From assembly GCA_030761205.1 (NCBI GenBank), contig JAULJL010000004.1, forward strand, positions 22,231,172 to 22,295,171: a stretch of DNA of 64,000 nt, read 5' to 3'. The notes beneath the pieces are model-generated. The model saw only the letters and a program-made list of their open reading frames with translations, had not been told where the DNA came from and did no database searches. Made by a program: the position numbers and the translations under genes. The DNA comes from Fremontodendron californicum. Its lineage: Eukaryota; Streptophyta; Magnoliopsida; Malvales; Malvaceae. Below are positions 8,688 through 21,297 of this stretch, one piece after another (within the stretch, counting starts at the first letter, position 1; each line of letters starts with the position of its first letter).

Positions 8688-10103
8688 GAATCCCTATTTT
8701 TCATGTCCTCAAGCTCTTCTTGCAACCAGGCAATCTCTTTCCTCATTTGGGCCTTTTTTTTCGAATTCTGCCCTTGCAATTTCTAACTTTGATGGCACTT
8801 CCTTCGCTGGCGAACTCAAGAACTGAACCTCTTCCCCATTAGACATCAACAACCTGTCATTGATCCTCCTTTCTCTCCATACTAAATAGTCGGGTGTGAC
8901 AATATCGGCATATCTGGCTACCTCTACTCGATGAGTTTTCTTCAATGCTACTATAATCTCACATACCTTTCCTGAATACCCATCTTCTCCATAAGCAAAT
9001 CCTAATCTGCTAGGATCATGAGCCGTAGGAGTAAACTGACGGGACTCCGATTGTCTTAGCACCAGTTGCGGTGCATAGCTCACTCCTCACCATACTCCTA
9101 ATAATGGAACAGAAGCTTTATCTCCACATTTGTACAATGTCGGCATAGGAGCTATCCATGGAGCCCTCCAAATTATCATTTCAGCCCTGATATTCCGAAA
9201 GATATTGATCCATTGTTCCTCAATCCTATTTTAGGTCCAATCCCTTTTAAGAAATTCACCAATTGGTGCAAAAGACTACCAATACAAGCGAAGAGGGAAA
9301 TTCTCCTTTTTACAAAAATGACTCTGAACCCATATGTAAAAAAGCTGTATACAATCTATAAAATGCCCTTTTCCTTCCTGTCTACAGAAATTCAGAGATC
9401 AGATTATTTTTGCTATGATTGTCGGGGCTGGGTTTATCCTCTGCTCAAATCTCTCAAAAACATCAAATATTGCCACATCCACATATCCTAATGTCTTTGG
9501 GAAGATAACTAAACCATAGATAGCCAGAGCAAAAATATTTCTAACTGTCTCCTTACTTGAATGGCTGTGGATTAAGGTCTTTAAAATATCCACATGAGAT
9601 ATAGTGACTTACCTCTTTTCGGACAACATGGCTTTCAGTCCAATTTCTTTCCACTCTCAGAATCTTAGACATCTTTTTCTTAAAACCCGACGTCTTTGTA
9701 TCCTTCAAATAAATACGGTCAGGAATAACATTCTCAATATGCAGCTAGGTTGAATATTCCTCTATGGTTGGAGTCATATCCTCTCGATTGAAAGTAAAAC
9801 ACCGGTAAACGGGATCCAGAATTGCACCACAGCTCGAATCACCTCACCACTGACCTTAACCTGAACTAACAGTGCTATGTCCCCATAAGTCTAAGTGAAA
9901 GCTTCTTTTTCTGATATGTTCCATTGATTCCATATATCCATCAATTCGTAGAGATAATTTTGTCTGATAGTAAGATCAACCTCAGCTGGCAATATTGACA
10001 CATATCCCGTTTTCAAACAATCCCCATTATCCTGCTGACCTTTCTCGAACTGTTTCCTAACCTCTAAATGCTTTTCGACCACTGAGACACTCTGACCTTC
10101 CAT
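8688..10103 (-). pseudogene. ORF1 of element A (5' and middle part)
   Basis: Ogre-type elements carry an extra ORF upstream of gag whose function is unknown; its product resembles plant mobile-domain proteins. Recognisable pieces here, from 10103 downward: MEGQSVSVVEKHLEV..., then AIYGLVIFPKTLGYVDVAIF (about 9540-9480), and RYADIVTPDYLVWRERRIND (about 8940-8870), ending in the start of a coiled-coil tail. The same blocks occur in element B at 20365-18860. At least three frame breaks or stops separate the blocks, so no protein is expected. The gene was cut by the LOG element at the coiled-coil tail. Confidence 0.7.
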
Positions 10104-11080
10104 GGAAGCCTTTTTGGTTGAATATTATCCCAAGACCAATATCCTTCCATGTGCAAAAAATGATGGCAAGAATGCAAAAAACAAACAACAAAAAAAAATA
10201 AAAAAGAATTAGTAACAGGAATAAATTCGAATAATACCACAAAAAAAAAAAAAACAAGATATAATTCAAATCAATAATTATCCCTGAGGATACCAATAAA
10301 ATTTTGGCATTATAACACCCTTGGGACAAAACATCAACACTTATTACGGGCATTGTGATATTCGTTCATCATTGCCCAATCTTCAAAAATAAACTTATTC
10401 GGAAAGTAGAATAGAAGGTAAAAGGATTGGAAATATTCCTCCATGTGTTCTTAACTTCATGATATCTAATCGAAAATCCGGCATAGCTTCGCCTAGGTTT
10501 ACTATATGAAGGTGAATTAGTTCTAAAAGCCCCGAATTTTTCCCCACTGTCGCCGGTGAAGGCTAGTAAGGCACCCCGATAAAAGCGGGTTCAACTCGTT
10601 AGAGTTTATTTCCCTAGCCCATGAGGATTTTTAATCACGAAGGCTTAGGTAATTTAGTACTCCAGAAGTGTTTCACTAGCCCATGCAAATTGTTAATCAT
10701 GAAGGCTTAGTTACTTTGCTCCCACCTAAAAAAATGGAACCCGGGTATAGGGCTCATTATATGCAAATGCACGTGTAGTGTGTGAGGAGAAATAACAAAC
10801 CTTTCACCACTTATTCTACATCCCTTATTCTAAATGCCACAACAAGATTAAACAACATAAATCATCAATTAATCAATAAATGAATATATGCACCAAAATA
10901 ACCAGAGAACAATTATAATATGTATGCACATGAATATGGACATATTTAGGAGCATTTTATTACTTTTGAAATTCTTCTTATTATTAAAAAAATGTGGGAA
11001 TTAAAATTAAATACCAATTAAACCAACAAAATCGAGACTTTGATAACACACGACTAATTCTAGGCCTGACTCTCTAATAG
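10104..11080 (-). other. 5' leader of element A
   Basis: Non-coding leader between PBS and ORF1. The segment from about 10310 to 11096 is conserved in B (20560-21296) and in D (about 61900-62717); it includes a segment around 10550-10730 with two related 60-80-bp blocks built on tagcccatNNNG...atcaNgaaggc. Short A-rich tracts lie at 10180-10250. No gene seen. Confidence 0.6.
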
Positions 11081-11098
11081 TCCCCAGTGGAGTCGCCA
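11081..11098 (-). promoter_or_regulatory. Primer-binding site of element A
   Basis: Minus strand TGGCGACTCCACTGGGGA, shared with B (21277-21294) and, with two changes, with D (62697-62714). Ogre-type PBS of this form are reported as tRNA-Arg-like. Here the PBS runs directly into LTR sequence because the last bases of the LTR are missing (see LTR of A). Confidence 0.75.
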
Positions 11099-13309
11099 AA
11101 TAACAATAAGTCTCATCGCGAGACTTTATTACTCGTTAAGCGTGACATTAAAAATCAAGGAAAAGTCGACTTAATTCCTCTAAAAATAAAATGAGGATTT
11201 GAAATTGAACACGAAAAAGACATGGAGTCGCCATCAATCTTTTTTGGCTAGGTGTGATCGGCCACCTATTAAAACTGGTTTTGTAAAACATTTTAAAATT
11301 AATTAAAACATTTTTAAAACCAATTTCAAGTCTGCATTTTAAACCAGAGAAATCAAAGAAGCGGGTTCGAGACTCGGTTACTTGCGGGGAAGGATTAGCA
11401 CCCCCACAATGCCTATATAAAATGGTACCTTATTAATCGTGTGTTATCTCAAGTCTCGATAAAAAGTCGGTTTTAAATTTAGTATTTCAAATTAATTCCC
11501 AATTTTAAGAAAAATAATTCCATTTTTAATTGAAAATAATTCAGAATTTATTAATTCAAAATTTTTCTATATTTTTCGACAAACGTGCCAAAATATAGAA
11601 ATTTTTATTAGCACGGAAAATTTTCCGAATCATTATCGTTTTAAAGAAGATATTCCGTTATTAATGATAATTGATGATATCCTCCCCAGCAAACCCGGCA
11701 GAGAACTCATAAATTATTTTAACTTGGGAATATCTTTATTTTATTGAAAATCATTATCTTTTTCAAAACATTTTGAAACATATGAATATGAAAATGTGGC
11801 ACATGATAAAATGACATAGCAAAGTCTAGATAATATAATGCAACCTAAATAATGTGATATAATTTAAAAGGCATAGCATATCCTAAATGAAATGAAAAAT
11901 CCTAAGTATCATGGTATATTCTAAGTGAAATGAAATATCCTAAATGAAATAATATATTCTATATGAAATGAGATGACATAGGTAACATGATATATTCTAA
12001 ATGGAATAAAATGATTTAAATGACATGGCAAATTTAAATGATATGGCATATTTAAATGACATGGCATATTCTAAATAATACAACCTAAATGACTTGGAAT
12101 ATAATCTAAGTGACATAAAATGACATGAAACATAAAATAATGCTATCATGAAATATGCATGAAAATAAAATAAAAATGCATGAACATAGTATATGCTAAA
12201 TAATGTGACAAAAACAAATGACTAAATAAAAAAGTATTGGATAGCATGAAATATTCAAAAATCATGTAATAAACAATAACCATCATAAAAAGTGAATCAA
12301 ACTAATAACAATATCATAGAAATTATCGTAGCAAAAATCACATATTAAATAAAATGCATGAACATGGAGAATGCAATGCATGAAAATGTATTTTTTCCTT
12401 TAAATAAGGAAATCCGTATAGCTAAAAAGATATCCGGCTACCTTAGGAAAATATATCAAATTAAATTTTCTAAAATCAAAATACTTTGTGATTGTTTGAA
12501 AACAGTTTTGAAACTCTTGGATTAAAAATAAAACCCTAGCCAAACCCTTTTAAAATGGCTCTAATTTCCTAAGTTTAAAATCCCGGACTTGACCAACCTT
12601 AACCCGAGGTTTATAAAATCATTTTTAAAGTTTAAAAAGGCTTAGAAATATCCTAAGACAATAGCTAAAGCTTTTAACCAACCCCCTCTAAATGCCTTAG
12701 CCAAATTCAACAATTGTTTTTATTTTGAATTCAAATCCGCCTCTACTGTCCGGTTTTAACACACGATTTTTTAACATATTTTTAAAATTTCAAAAAAAAT
12801 GTAAAAAACATACTAGAGACTTATAACATGTAAACATACACGAGAAAAAATTGGCTTAATTTTTTTATTAAAGATGACTGTCCAGAAAAATAAGCAAAGT
12901 ACGAGTACTGGGTGAAAAACTGTTTTGCCAAAACACATTTTTTTTCCTTTGATAAAATAATTTAAAAATTAAAAGTAAAAATGTTGGAGATCATCCTAAA
13001 GACCTACAAACAAGCTAAAACATTTAAAAACCTTGGACAAAAATTGGCTAAGTAAAACAAATCACAAGGTTGAATAATCAATTTGATAACCCTTTAATTT
13101 TCCACAAGTATGCTTAAGTGAGCATGGCTTTGAGCCATTGATTGGCCTAAGTCAATAATCATGTGGCATGACATGGAATGCATGAAAATACAGCAAAGTG
13201 AATGCATGAAATGCATGGTTTAAAGTCTAGTGATATGGAAAATGCATGGCATAAATAACCTAAATGCCTAGCATGAGTTTGCATGACAATAAATGCTATC
13301 CTAACTTAA

Positions 13310-13760
13310 TATGCATGACCTAATGTCTAACTGACCTGGAAAATGACATAGAATAATGAAAACGGCCTAGTGCCTAAATGACATGGGAAATGACATGGCA
13401 TATGAAAATGTCCTAATGTCTAAATGTCATGTAAAATGACATGGCATATGAAAATGGCCTAAAGTTTAAATGACATGTAAAATGACATGGTATATGAAAA
13501 TGGCCTAAAGTTTAAATGACATGTAAAAATAACATGGTACATGAAAATGGCCTAAAGCTAAATGACATGTAAAATGACATGGCATATGAAAATGGCCTAA
13601 AGTTTAAATGACATGTAAAATGACATGGTATATGAAAATGGCCTAAAGCTAAATGACATATAAAATGACATAGAATAATAAAATGACCTAAACTTAAATG
13701 ACATGGAATAATAAAAATGGCCTAAAGGTAAATGACATGTAAAATGACCTAGATGTCTAA
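13310..13760. repeat. Tandem repeat of about 44 bp inside the LTR of A
   Basis: About nine to ten copies of a unit built on aatgacatgtaaaatgacat followed by a ggNatatgaaaatggcctaaag stretch. The corresponding part of B's LTR (23460-23900) has different, longer repeats built on tgcatggcaatac, so this part of the LTR evolves quickly. Confidence 0.7.
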
Positions 13761-15439
13761 ATGAAATAGCAAATATCATGGCCTAGAAAACTGACCTAAA
13801 GCTTAGAGAAAATACACATGGCCGAATGGCCTAGGAACCAAAGTGTTGTGAGAAATGTCATGTAAAATGACCTAACTAAATACTATGGAAGATGAGATGA
13901 AAAATGGAAATGGCCTAAACTATATGAAAATAGCCCCAAGATACAAAAATATGACATAAGTCAATAGAACGAGATGGTTAGCAAGAATATAAATATACAT
14001 AAAGATAAACAATAATAGAAATAAGCAAGTTAAAGTAAGCAAATAAATAACAAAGAGATGAGCTCCATGGTTGGAACATTGGAAAAAGCCCCCCTAACCA
14101 TTATCTCTTGATTTTCATCAAGGTCATGAAGCCTTTTCAATCTCAAAATCATAAAAAATAACTAAGGTAAAAAAAAAATATGGAGATGAGCTCCATGGTT
14201 GGTATATTGGACAAAGCCCACCCTAACCATTATCACTTGATTTTCATCAAGATCATGAAGCCTAACCATTGTTTTATTTATTTTTTGAAAATAAAGAACA
14301 ATAATAAAGATGTAAAAAGAAATGGTTGGAAATCACATGGAAAACAAGAAATAAAGCATGAGGAAGAAGAAGAAAAAATGTAGTAGCAATGGTAGAATGG
14401 CTACCTTAACAAAAGCTTTCTTTCTTTTTTTCAAAAACCTTTTCTTTTCTCCATTAGCTACTGACTTTCCTTCTCAAATGATCAGCCACTTAAGGAAAAG
14501 TTAAACATTCCCCCCTCTCTCATGCTTGGCCGAATGGCCCCTCAACCATAGGATAGGTTGTGCACTTTTTCTCCTCCAATCTTGGCCCTTAGATTAGGAT
14601 TCTTTCATGACAACATAAAAATGTCATCTTGCCAATTGATAGCAGCCCTTAAGATGTGTACTCAGCCCCTCTAATAACCTCAGCCCTTAGATGAAATAAG
14701 GACACAATCCCATGCACTCCCTTGCTTGGCAAAATGGACCTCTACCCTTGGATGAGTTGTGCTCATCTTTCTTCTTCCATTCTTTGTCATTGGATGAGGA
14801 CAACATAAAAATGACATCTTGTAGATTAAATCCAGCCTTTAACATGTGTACTTAGCCCTTGTAAATGGCCTAATCCATTGGATGAAAAGAGACAATCCCA
14901 TGCACTCCCTTGCTTGGCCGAATAGATGCCCACCTTCGGATGAATTGTGCTAATCTTTTTTCTTCCATTCTTGGCCATTAGATGGGGGTTCTTTCATGAA
15001 AAATAAAAGTTTCATCTTGGCATTTAATCTTGGCCATTGAATGGTGTATTCAACTTTTCTACAAGACACCTAAACCGTTGGATGAAGGGGGGACCATTTG
15101 CAAGGTACTAGTGGTAGCATGTGAGCTTGATAGTGACTAAGGAATTAAATTGATCAAGCTTCCTTTTTCTCTTCTATGCTGGCTGATCAAAGGAGGTAAA
15201 ATCCTAACAATTCCTTCTTCTTTCATATTTTTCTTAATTACAAATTTGACCTTTTCGATTTCTTCGGTAAAATAACCTTTTTGACTTTCGAACCTAAATA
15301 AATAGCAAAAGGACTCAATTCAAATTTTATTTTTTCAATACTTCCAAAATAATAAAAAAATTGAATTATGGAAGTTTTCAAAACTTTTCGAGTCCATTTG
15401 CTATTTATTTGGACTTTTTCTTCCAAAATTGCCCTTTTC

Positions 15440-15885
15440 TGCACCCGAACTTTCACCAATTTTAAACGAGCTCCAAATCAAGATTTTCTTCACCAATATC
15501 TTCTAAATAATTTAAAAGTGTGATCTGAAAGTTTTCATAATTTTTTGAACTCATTTGCTATTTTTTCAGGATTTATCTGCTTGAATTTCTACATAGTGGA
15601 CCCGGGATTTGGCCATTTTGCAAACGAACTCCGAATCAAGATTTTCTTTCACCAATCTCTTCCAAATAATTTAATAATACAATCTGCAAATTTTCAAAAT
15701 TTTCGGAGCTCATTTACTATTTTTCGGGATTTATCCTTTTGAATTTTTGCATAGTGGACCCGGGATTTGGCTATTTTGCAAACGAACTCCGAATCAAGAT
15801 TTTATTTTCCCAATCTCTTTGAAATGATTTAAGAATGAGATCTGAAATTCAGAATTTTTGGAGTTCATTTGCTATTTTTCCCAAA
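15440..15885. repeat. LTR subrepeats of about 158 bp (A copy)
   Basis: Three imperfect units, each containing gatttggccattttgcaaac and an ending like ggagctcatttgctattttt. The same array is at about 25450-25880 in B, 40985-41435 in C and 52850-53300 in D. Confidence 0.75.
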
Positions 15886-16369
15886 TTTTCCAATTTTGCC
15901 CTTCTGCCTCTGAAACCCGATTTTGCTCAAAACAAGTTCGATTTTCAAATTTTCTTCAAACTGAGCCTTGGCTATCCTTGTTTAACCACTCCTCATCAAT
16001 TAGGGGCTTTAGTCTTACCGAATCGGGCCATTTCTGTAATTCTTCCAAATTTCACCGAAATCCACCAAAAATCTTAATTCTCGATTTTCTTCTGAATTGA
16101 CTTTCCATTCAGTTTTTCTTTCAAGTAGCTTCTCCATTACTCGTAGTCAGTGCTTATCTTTCATTTGGGACCTTCAATTTTGACCAATTTGATCGTTCAA
16201 GCACTTTTCGCTAAATTTCTCGAACAAGGGTTTCTTTTCTACTAAGATTCCGTAACCCAACTTCCGACCTCCATATCTTTCGATGTAGACCTCGGATTAT
16301 CAAAATTCTTTCACCATCTTTCAATTGAAATTCAAATCTTGATTTTGAAAATGAGTTGCCTTTTTCAGT

Positions 16370-16445
16370 AGTTGACTTTTTTGAGATTGACTTTTTTGGG
16401 GTTGACTTTTTTGGGGTTGACTTTTTTTGAGTTTGACTTTTTATT
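16370..16445. promoter_or_regulatory. Cluster of TTGACT (W-box-like) repeats in U3 of LTR A
   Basis: Five TTGACT words in about 75 bp, spaced about 14-17 bp, within a tandem repeat of ggttgactttttt. The core TTGACY is the W box bound by WRKY factors. In element orientation it lies 130-200 bp inside U3. Counterparts: 26513-26580 (B), 41905-41965 (C), 53769-53845 (D). Confidence 0.45.
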
Positions 16446-16571
16446 CTCGACTTCTTAGACTAAGTCCTAGAATACCACCTGCAGGATGAGAAAAACTTTT
16501 TTCATTCTGAAACATCAATTTAGGAAGAAAAGATACCGATTTAGTGGTCCGGATAAAATTAGGTGTTTACA

Positions 16572-18068
16572 ATATGCACAGCTAGCATTTGCGTTGTACC
16601 ACCTTGGGTATGGCGGTGTCAGAGGTTTGAGATATACGGGCGTAACAAGTTGACCTTGTAACACTTTGGGATATAGCTCACCATAAGTAGTAGGGATCGG
16701 GTCAAATGAAGGTCTTCTATCATTCCTTGGTGAACGTTGGTCATTATGCACGGTATTCTAGGTGTTTGGGGCAGCACTTCGGGAAAGGTTTATCTGTGGG
16801 GACACGTTAGTTGGAAAAGGTTGTTGTGTTATATTGGTATAGGAAAATGGAGTTTGGGTAAGGTGGTTCACATTGGGATAGTAAAGATTATACCCCGGTA
16901 AGGTGTGTAGGGTGTAGGAGGTGCATAAGATGTAGGAGGAGTATAGGGCCTGGGAGGTGTATATGGTGTAGGAGGTGCATAAGGGTATTGGTTGAATACC
17001 TTCTTCGGAGTAGTAGACTCATTCCCTTCCATTAACCCAATCTGAATAGCAAACTCTATTATCTCCCCGGATATCACCATATCTGCAAAGTCTTTGGTGG
17101 CACTCCCGACCAATTTATCATAATAAGGTGCTGTTAGGGTATTGATGAAAAGCACTGTAGTTTTTTTGCTAGTTAAAGGGGGTTGCACTTGTGTAGCCAG
17201 ATCCCTTCACCTTTGCGAGTATTCATTGTAACTCTCAGTAGTCTTTTTTTCCATGTTCTGTAGTGATAGCCTGTCAGGTACCATATCAGATACATGCTTA
17301 TAATGCTCCATGAAAGCCCTGGCTAAATTCGTCCACGAACGAATCTTAGTACGAGTCAGTTGATTATACCATCGGGTTGCAGACCCTGTCAAGCTATCTT
17401 GGAAACAGTGGATAAGCAGTTTATCATCATCATCGTGCCCTGTCATTTTTCTGCAGTACATGGTCAGATGTGCTGATGGGTTGGTAGTCCCATTATACTT
17501 CTCAAAGTCTGGTACTTTGAACTTTTAAGGAATCACGAGACCGTGCACTAAACTCATCTCTTTGGCCTCCAGACTGCCAAATAACTCTGCCCCTTCAACT
17601 GCCCTCAGTCTCTCCTCCAGTAGCTGATTTTTTTCTGGGATTCTGCCGTTTCAACCCTTTTTAGCTCAGTCATCCTTGCCTTTTCCTTTTCAGGCAGTTC
17701 CTCAAAGTCTGGAATGTTAACATCAATTGGGTAACCCCAATGTTACCCTTTCCAGGACCAAAATTCTGTGCCTCACCCACTAGTTGAATGTAAACATAGA
17801 ATACTGCCCCAATTGGAAGTTCATTTCCCATATGCTGGGATGTCTGGCCGTTTAGCTGCACCACCTCAAGTCGGCCTTCTTGGTTCACTGCCCCCATTTC
17901 TGTAACTGAATTTTCCCCTGGCCATTTCTGCCTCATCATGGTATTCATCATTTCCATGAGTTTGGTCATTTGTTCCCGTGACTCCTCCTGAGACTTAGCC
18001 AACTGTACCTGCAGTTCCCTTTGAGTTCTTTCCATTCTTTCAATTCTAGCAAGCTGATCATTCTCCAT
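16572..18068 (-). pseudogene. gag: gag of element B (interrupted, decayed)
   Basis: It starts MENDQLARIERMERTQRELQ at 18068, an N-terminal coiled coil typical of Tat/Ogre gag. The capsid-like core is clear in two pieces: 17461-17207 (MYCRKMTGHDDDDKLLIHCF... to SLQNMEKKTTESYNEYSQR) and 17188-16868 (APYYDKLVGSATKDFADMVI). A Pro/Tyr-rich linker follows, and a last piece (16751-16572) reaches the start of the zinc-knuckle region (RWYNANASCAYC), where element A cuts it. At least three stops or frame changes are present. In intact relatives this protein forms the particle. Confidence 0.75.
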
Positions 18069-18600
18069 AGTTCTGGCTTGAGATCGAGTATTGTAAGGGT
18101 GTCAAAAATCCGATTCTTTCTGAGTGAGACCAATTATACCTTTAGTTTTGAACACCATGAATTAGAATTTATTAACACATTTTTTATGTTTTATAAAAAA
18201 ATGAATGAATGAATGAATAAATGTTAATGAATGAACAAATAAGTAAATGACTAAGTGTATGAATATGAATGAATAATTATAAAGAATAAATGAATGGAAA
18301 AATAAATGAATGACTAAGTGTATGAACAAATATAAAGAATAAATGAATTAATGATTATAAATATGAATAAATGAATGAATAAACAAACAAAATATATAAA
18401 GGAAAGAATAAATGAATGATGAATGCATTTGAAAGTATTGGCCCCGGGATAATTCCAACCAAACGAGCTTTCATTGATTTCTTAGAACTAAATACATCAA
18501 AGATAGAATAAAAAAGATCACTGCTTAAGACAATCTGATAATCTGCCTATTCTAATCCAAAATGCTGTTACAAAATACTGGTCCTATAGTAACTCCTTCG
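18069..18600 (-). repeat. ORF1-gag spacer of element B
   Basis: Non-coding. Positions 18190-18440 are AATG/AATA-rich simple repeat matching the start of the window (element A). Confidence 0.65.
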
Positions 18601-18619
18601 GATCTTGGACTTTCTTTCA

Positions 18620-20365
18620 CAGTCCTCTTTTGTTTGCCTTGCTCTTCAATCTGACCCTTACTTGTTCATGGCCCTTTGACATACTAGCAGAAACATCACT
18701 GTGTAGGCTTTTCTTAGCTTCCTTCTCAAGCTGATTGGCTTGGATTTCTTCATGCTTCGCTCTCTCTTTCCAATAGTTACTCTTCTTCTTGAGGTTTTTG
18801 ACTTCTTGCTCCCATTCCCCGAAAGTCTTGAGAGTTCCTTCAAATCTGAGCTCGAAGCTCTATCTTTTGTTTTCCAAGTGCAAATCCCTGCGATCTCCCA
18901 TAATAGTGTCCTTTTCTCTCTTGATATTTTCCTTTTCTCTTTCCCGAGCTGATTCCCTATTTTTCATGTCTTCAATCTCTTCTTGCAGTTGGGCAATCTT
19001 CTTGCTCATTTGGGCCTTTTCTTTTTCGAATTTCGCCCTTGCAATTTCTAACTCTGATGGCACTTCCTTTGGCGGTGAATTCATGAACTGGACCTCTTCC
19101 CCATCCGATGTCAATAGCCTATCATTAACCCTCAATTCCCCCCATATCAGGTAGCCAGGTGTGACGATGTCGGCATATCGAGCCACTTTTATCCGATGAG
19201 TTTTCTTCCATGCTTCAATCACTGCCTGCACCTTTCCAGAATACCCATCCTTTCTATAAGTAAACTCTGATAATCCTAGTTTATGAGTCGCGGGTGTGAA
19301 TTGTCGAGACTCAACCTATCTTTGCACCAACAGAGGTGCATAACTCACAGACCCCCAAATTCCGAAAAATGGAACCCCGAGTTGTCCCATATTTATACAT
19401 AATCGGCATAGGAACCATCCATAGAGCTCTCCAAGTTACCATCTCCCCTTTTAGATTTCGGAACATGTTGACCCATTTTTCTTCATCTCTTTCTTCAAGC
19501 CAATCATTTCTAAGGAATTCCCTAATCGGAACTAAAGACTTCATGTACGGTTTGAAGGAAACCGTTTCTATCTTCCAAAAATGACTTTGAATCCAAATAT
19601 AAAGGAGTTGTACACACCCCTTGATTCTCCCCTGTCCTTCCCTTTTACAAAAATTCAAAGATCGGATAGTTTCAGCTATGATGGCCGGAGATGGGTTGAT
19701 TTTTTGTTCCAACTTTTCAAAGAAATCAAACATAGCTATATCCACATTACCCAATATCTTTAGAAATATGATTAATCAGTAGATGGCTAAAACAAAGAAG
19801 TCATTGGCTTTTTCTTATCGGAATGACCCAATATCAATTGTCGGAGAGTTTTCCACGGAATGCATCCATTTTTCTGCTTTGTGTCCACATGACTTTCAAC
19901 CCAAGTTGTATCCATTCCCGTGATCCTAGCCATTTTCTTCTTAAAACCTGAAGGTTTCACTTCTTTCAAATATACCCGAATAGGATTAGGACACTCAATA
20001 CGTAACAGTGTTGAATATTCTTCAATAAGTGGGGTCATATCCTCCTTGTTAAAAGTGAAACATCTATAAGCAGGATTGCAAAACTGTACTATAGCCTGAA
20101 TCAACCCACTATTGACCCTAATCGAAATTAAAAGTGCTATATCTTCATATTTTTGAGTGAAGGCTTTTTTCTCTGATACATTCCACTGATTCCAAATGTC
20201 GGCTAACCCTCGGAGATTATTCTATCTCACATCCACTTTTACCCTTTCCGACAACACTAACACATAATCTTTTTTCAAACAATCACCATCCTCCCTCTGA
20301 TCTTTTTTCGACCGTGCCCTAACTACTGCATGAACTTCTAACACTGAAATAACCTGACAATCCAT
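18620..20365 (-). pseudogene. ORF1 of element B
   Basis: It starts MDCQVISVLEVHAVV at 20365 and continues in broken frames: 20104-19787 (with YRCFTFNKEDMTPLIEEYST), 19754-19311 (with DIAMFDFFEKLEQKINPSPA and QLLYIWIQSHFW), and 19231-18860 (with KVARYADIVTPGYLIWGE, then a Lys/Glu-rich coiled coil), fading into basic sequence to about 18620. The LLYVWILSHFW-like core is typical of the plant-mobile-domain-like ORF1 of Ogre elements. Stops between the blocks make it non-functional. It is the uninterrupted comparison for the split ORF1 of A, and shows the empty GAGCT site at about 18946. Confidence 0.72.
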
Positions 20366-21276
20366 GAAAGTCCTTGGGTTGATGACTATCCCAAGGCCAA
20401 TAAACTTCAAGTGTATGATGGTGTCTATGATGTATGTCAAAGAAAAGAAAACAAAAAGAAATGAATTAGTAAATAAATGAATTCACAAGTATAACATAAA
20501 TAACAACATTCTTTAAAAAATGTCCCAAAAATTTTAACAAAAGTTTGGCATTACGACGCCTTTAGGACGAAATAATAACGTTATAACGAGCGATATGATG
20601 TTCGTTCATCATCACCCAATTTATAAAATCTAACATATAGAAAGATGGTAAAAGGTTGGAAATGTTCCTCCATGTGTTCTTAACTTCGGGTATCTAATAA
20701 AAAACCGGCATGGCTTCACCTAGGTTCACTATATGAAGGTAAATTGGTTCTAAGGCCCCAAATTGTTCCTCACTGTCGCCTGTTAAGGCTAATAAAGAAC
20801 CCCGATAAAAGCTGGTTCAATTCGTTAGAGTATATTTTCCTATGCCCATACGAAGGATCATCGCGAAGGCATTAGGTACTTTATACTCCGGAAGTGTTTC
20901 ACTAGCCCATACGGAGGATCATCTCGAAGGTGCAGTTACTTTACTCCCACTTAAAGGACGAAACCTGGGTAGAGAGTTCATGTTATGCAAATGCAAATGC
21001 AGTGTGTGCGAAGGAACAAAACAAACCTGTCACCACCTATTCTACACCCCTTATTCTAAGTACCCCACTAAAATCAAACAATGTAAAGCATAAGTTAAGC
21101 AAACATATAAATATATGCAAAAAAGTAACCAAAGAACAAATAATAATATGCATGCACATGACAAATGAACATATTTAAAACATTTTATTATTTTCAAAAT
21201 TCTCTTTATCAAGTAAAAACCAACAAAACCAAGACTTTGATAACACACGACTAATTCTAGGCTTGACTCTCTAAAA
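20366..21276 (-). other. 5' leader of element B
   Basis: Non-coding, homologous to the leaders of A and D. Contains the paired blocks cccatacggaggatcat at about 20905 and a related copy at about 20845. Confidence 0.6.
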
Positions 21277-21294
21277 TCCCCAATGGAGTCGCCA
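21277..21294 (-). promoter_or_regulatory. Primer-binding site of element B
   Basis: Minus strand TGGCGACTCCATTGGGGA, three bases from the LTR end (TGTCGCAACC on the plus strand at 21298). Same position and sequence type as in A and D. Confidence 0.8.
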
Positions 21295-21297
21295 AGC

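Larger units (their letters stand above)
1..16571 (-). mobile_element. Element A: Tat/Ogre-type Ty3-gypsy retrotransposon, 5' part
   Basis: Read on the minus strand from 16571 downward, this holds a 5.5-kb 5' LTR, a PBS with the TGGCGACTCCACTGGGGA pattern, a leader, the ORF1 typical of Ogre-type elements, and the spacer before gag. The window starts about 80 bp upstream of A's expected gag start, judged by alignment to element B (position 1 matches about 18146). Gag, pol and the 3' LTR of A therefore lie outside. A's outer end (16571) abuts B's gag reading frame, so A inserted into B. The 7.9-kb LOG-bearing element interrupts A's ORF1. ORF1 has several stops, so A is an old copy. Placement in Tat/Ogre rests on the very long LTRs, ORF1 upstream of gag, and the archaeal-type RNase H seen in relative C. 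Confidence 0.8.
11099..16571 (-). repeat. 5' LTR of element A (5.5 kb)
   Basis: On the plus strand it reads into ...ATAACAATAAGTCTCATCGCG and ends GGTGTTTACA at 16571 (minus-strand start TGTAAACACC, where the family consensus is TGTAGACACC). It is homologous along its length to the LTRs at 21298, 37250, 48201 and 62718. Compared with C it lacks about a dozen bases (TGTCGCAACGTA) at the PBS end. It contains short tandem repeats: 30-35-bp units around 11880-12080, about 44-bp units at 13310-13760, about 158-bp units at 15440-15885, and a TTGACTTTTT cluster at 16370-16445. No coding sequence. Confidence 0.85.

Noticed and set aside
15545..16100. Overlapping plus-strand ORFs in the LTR of A, with relatives in the other LTRs
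   Set aside because: They are antisense to the element, sit in the 158-bp subrepeats, and shift frame between copies.
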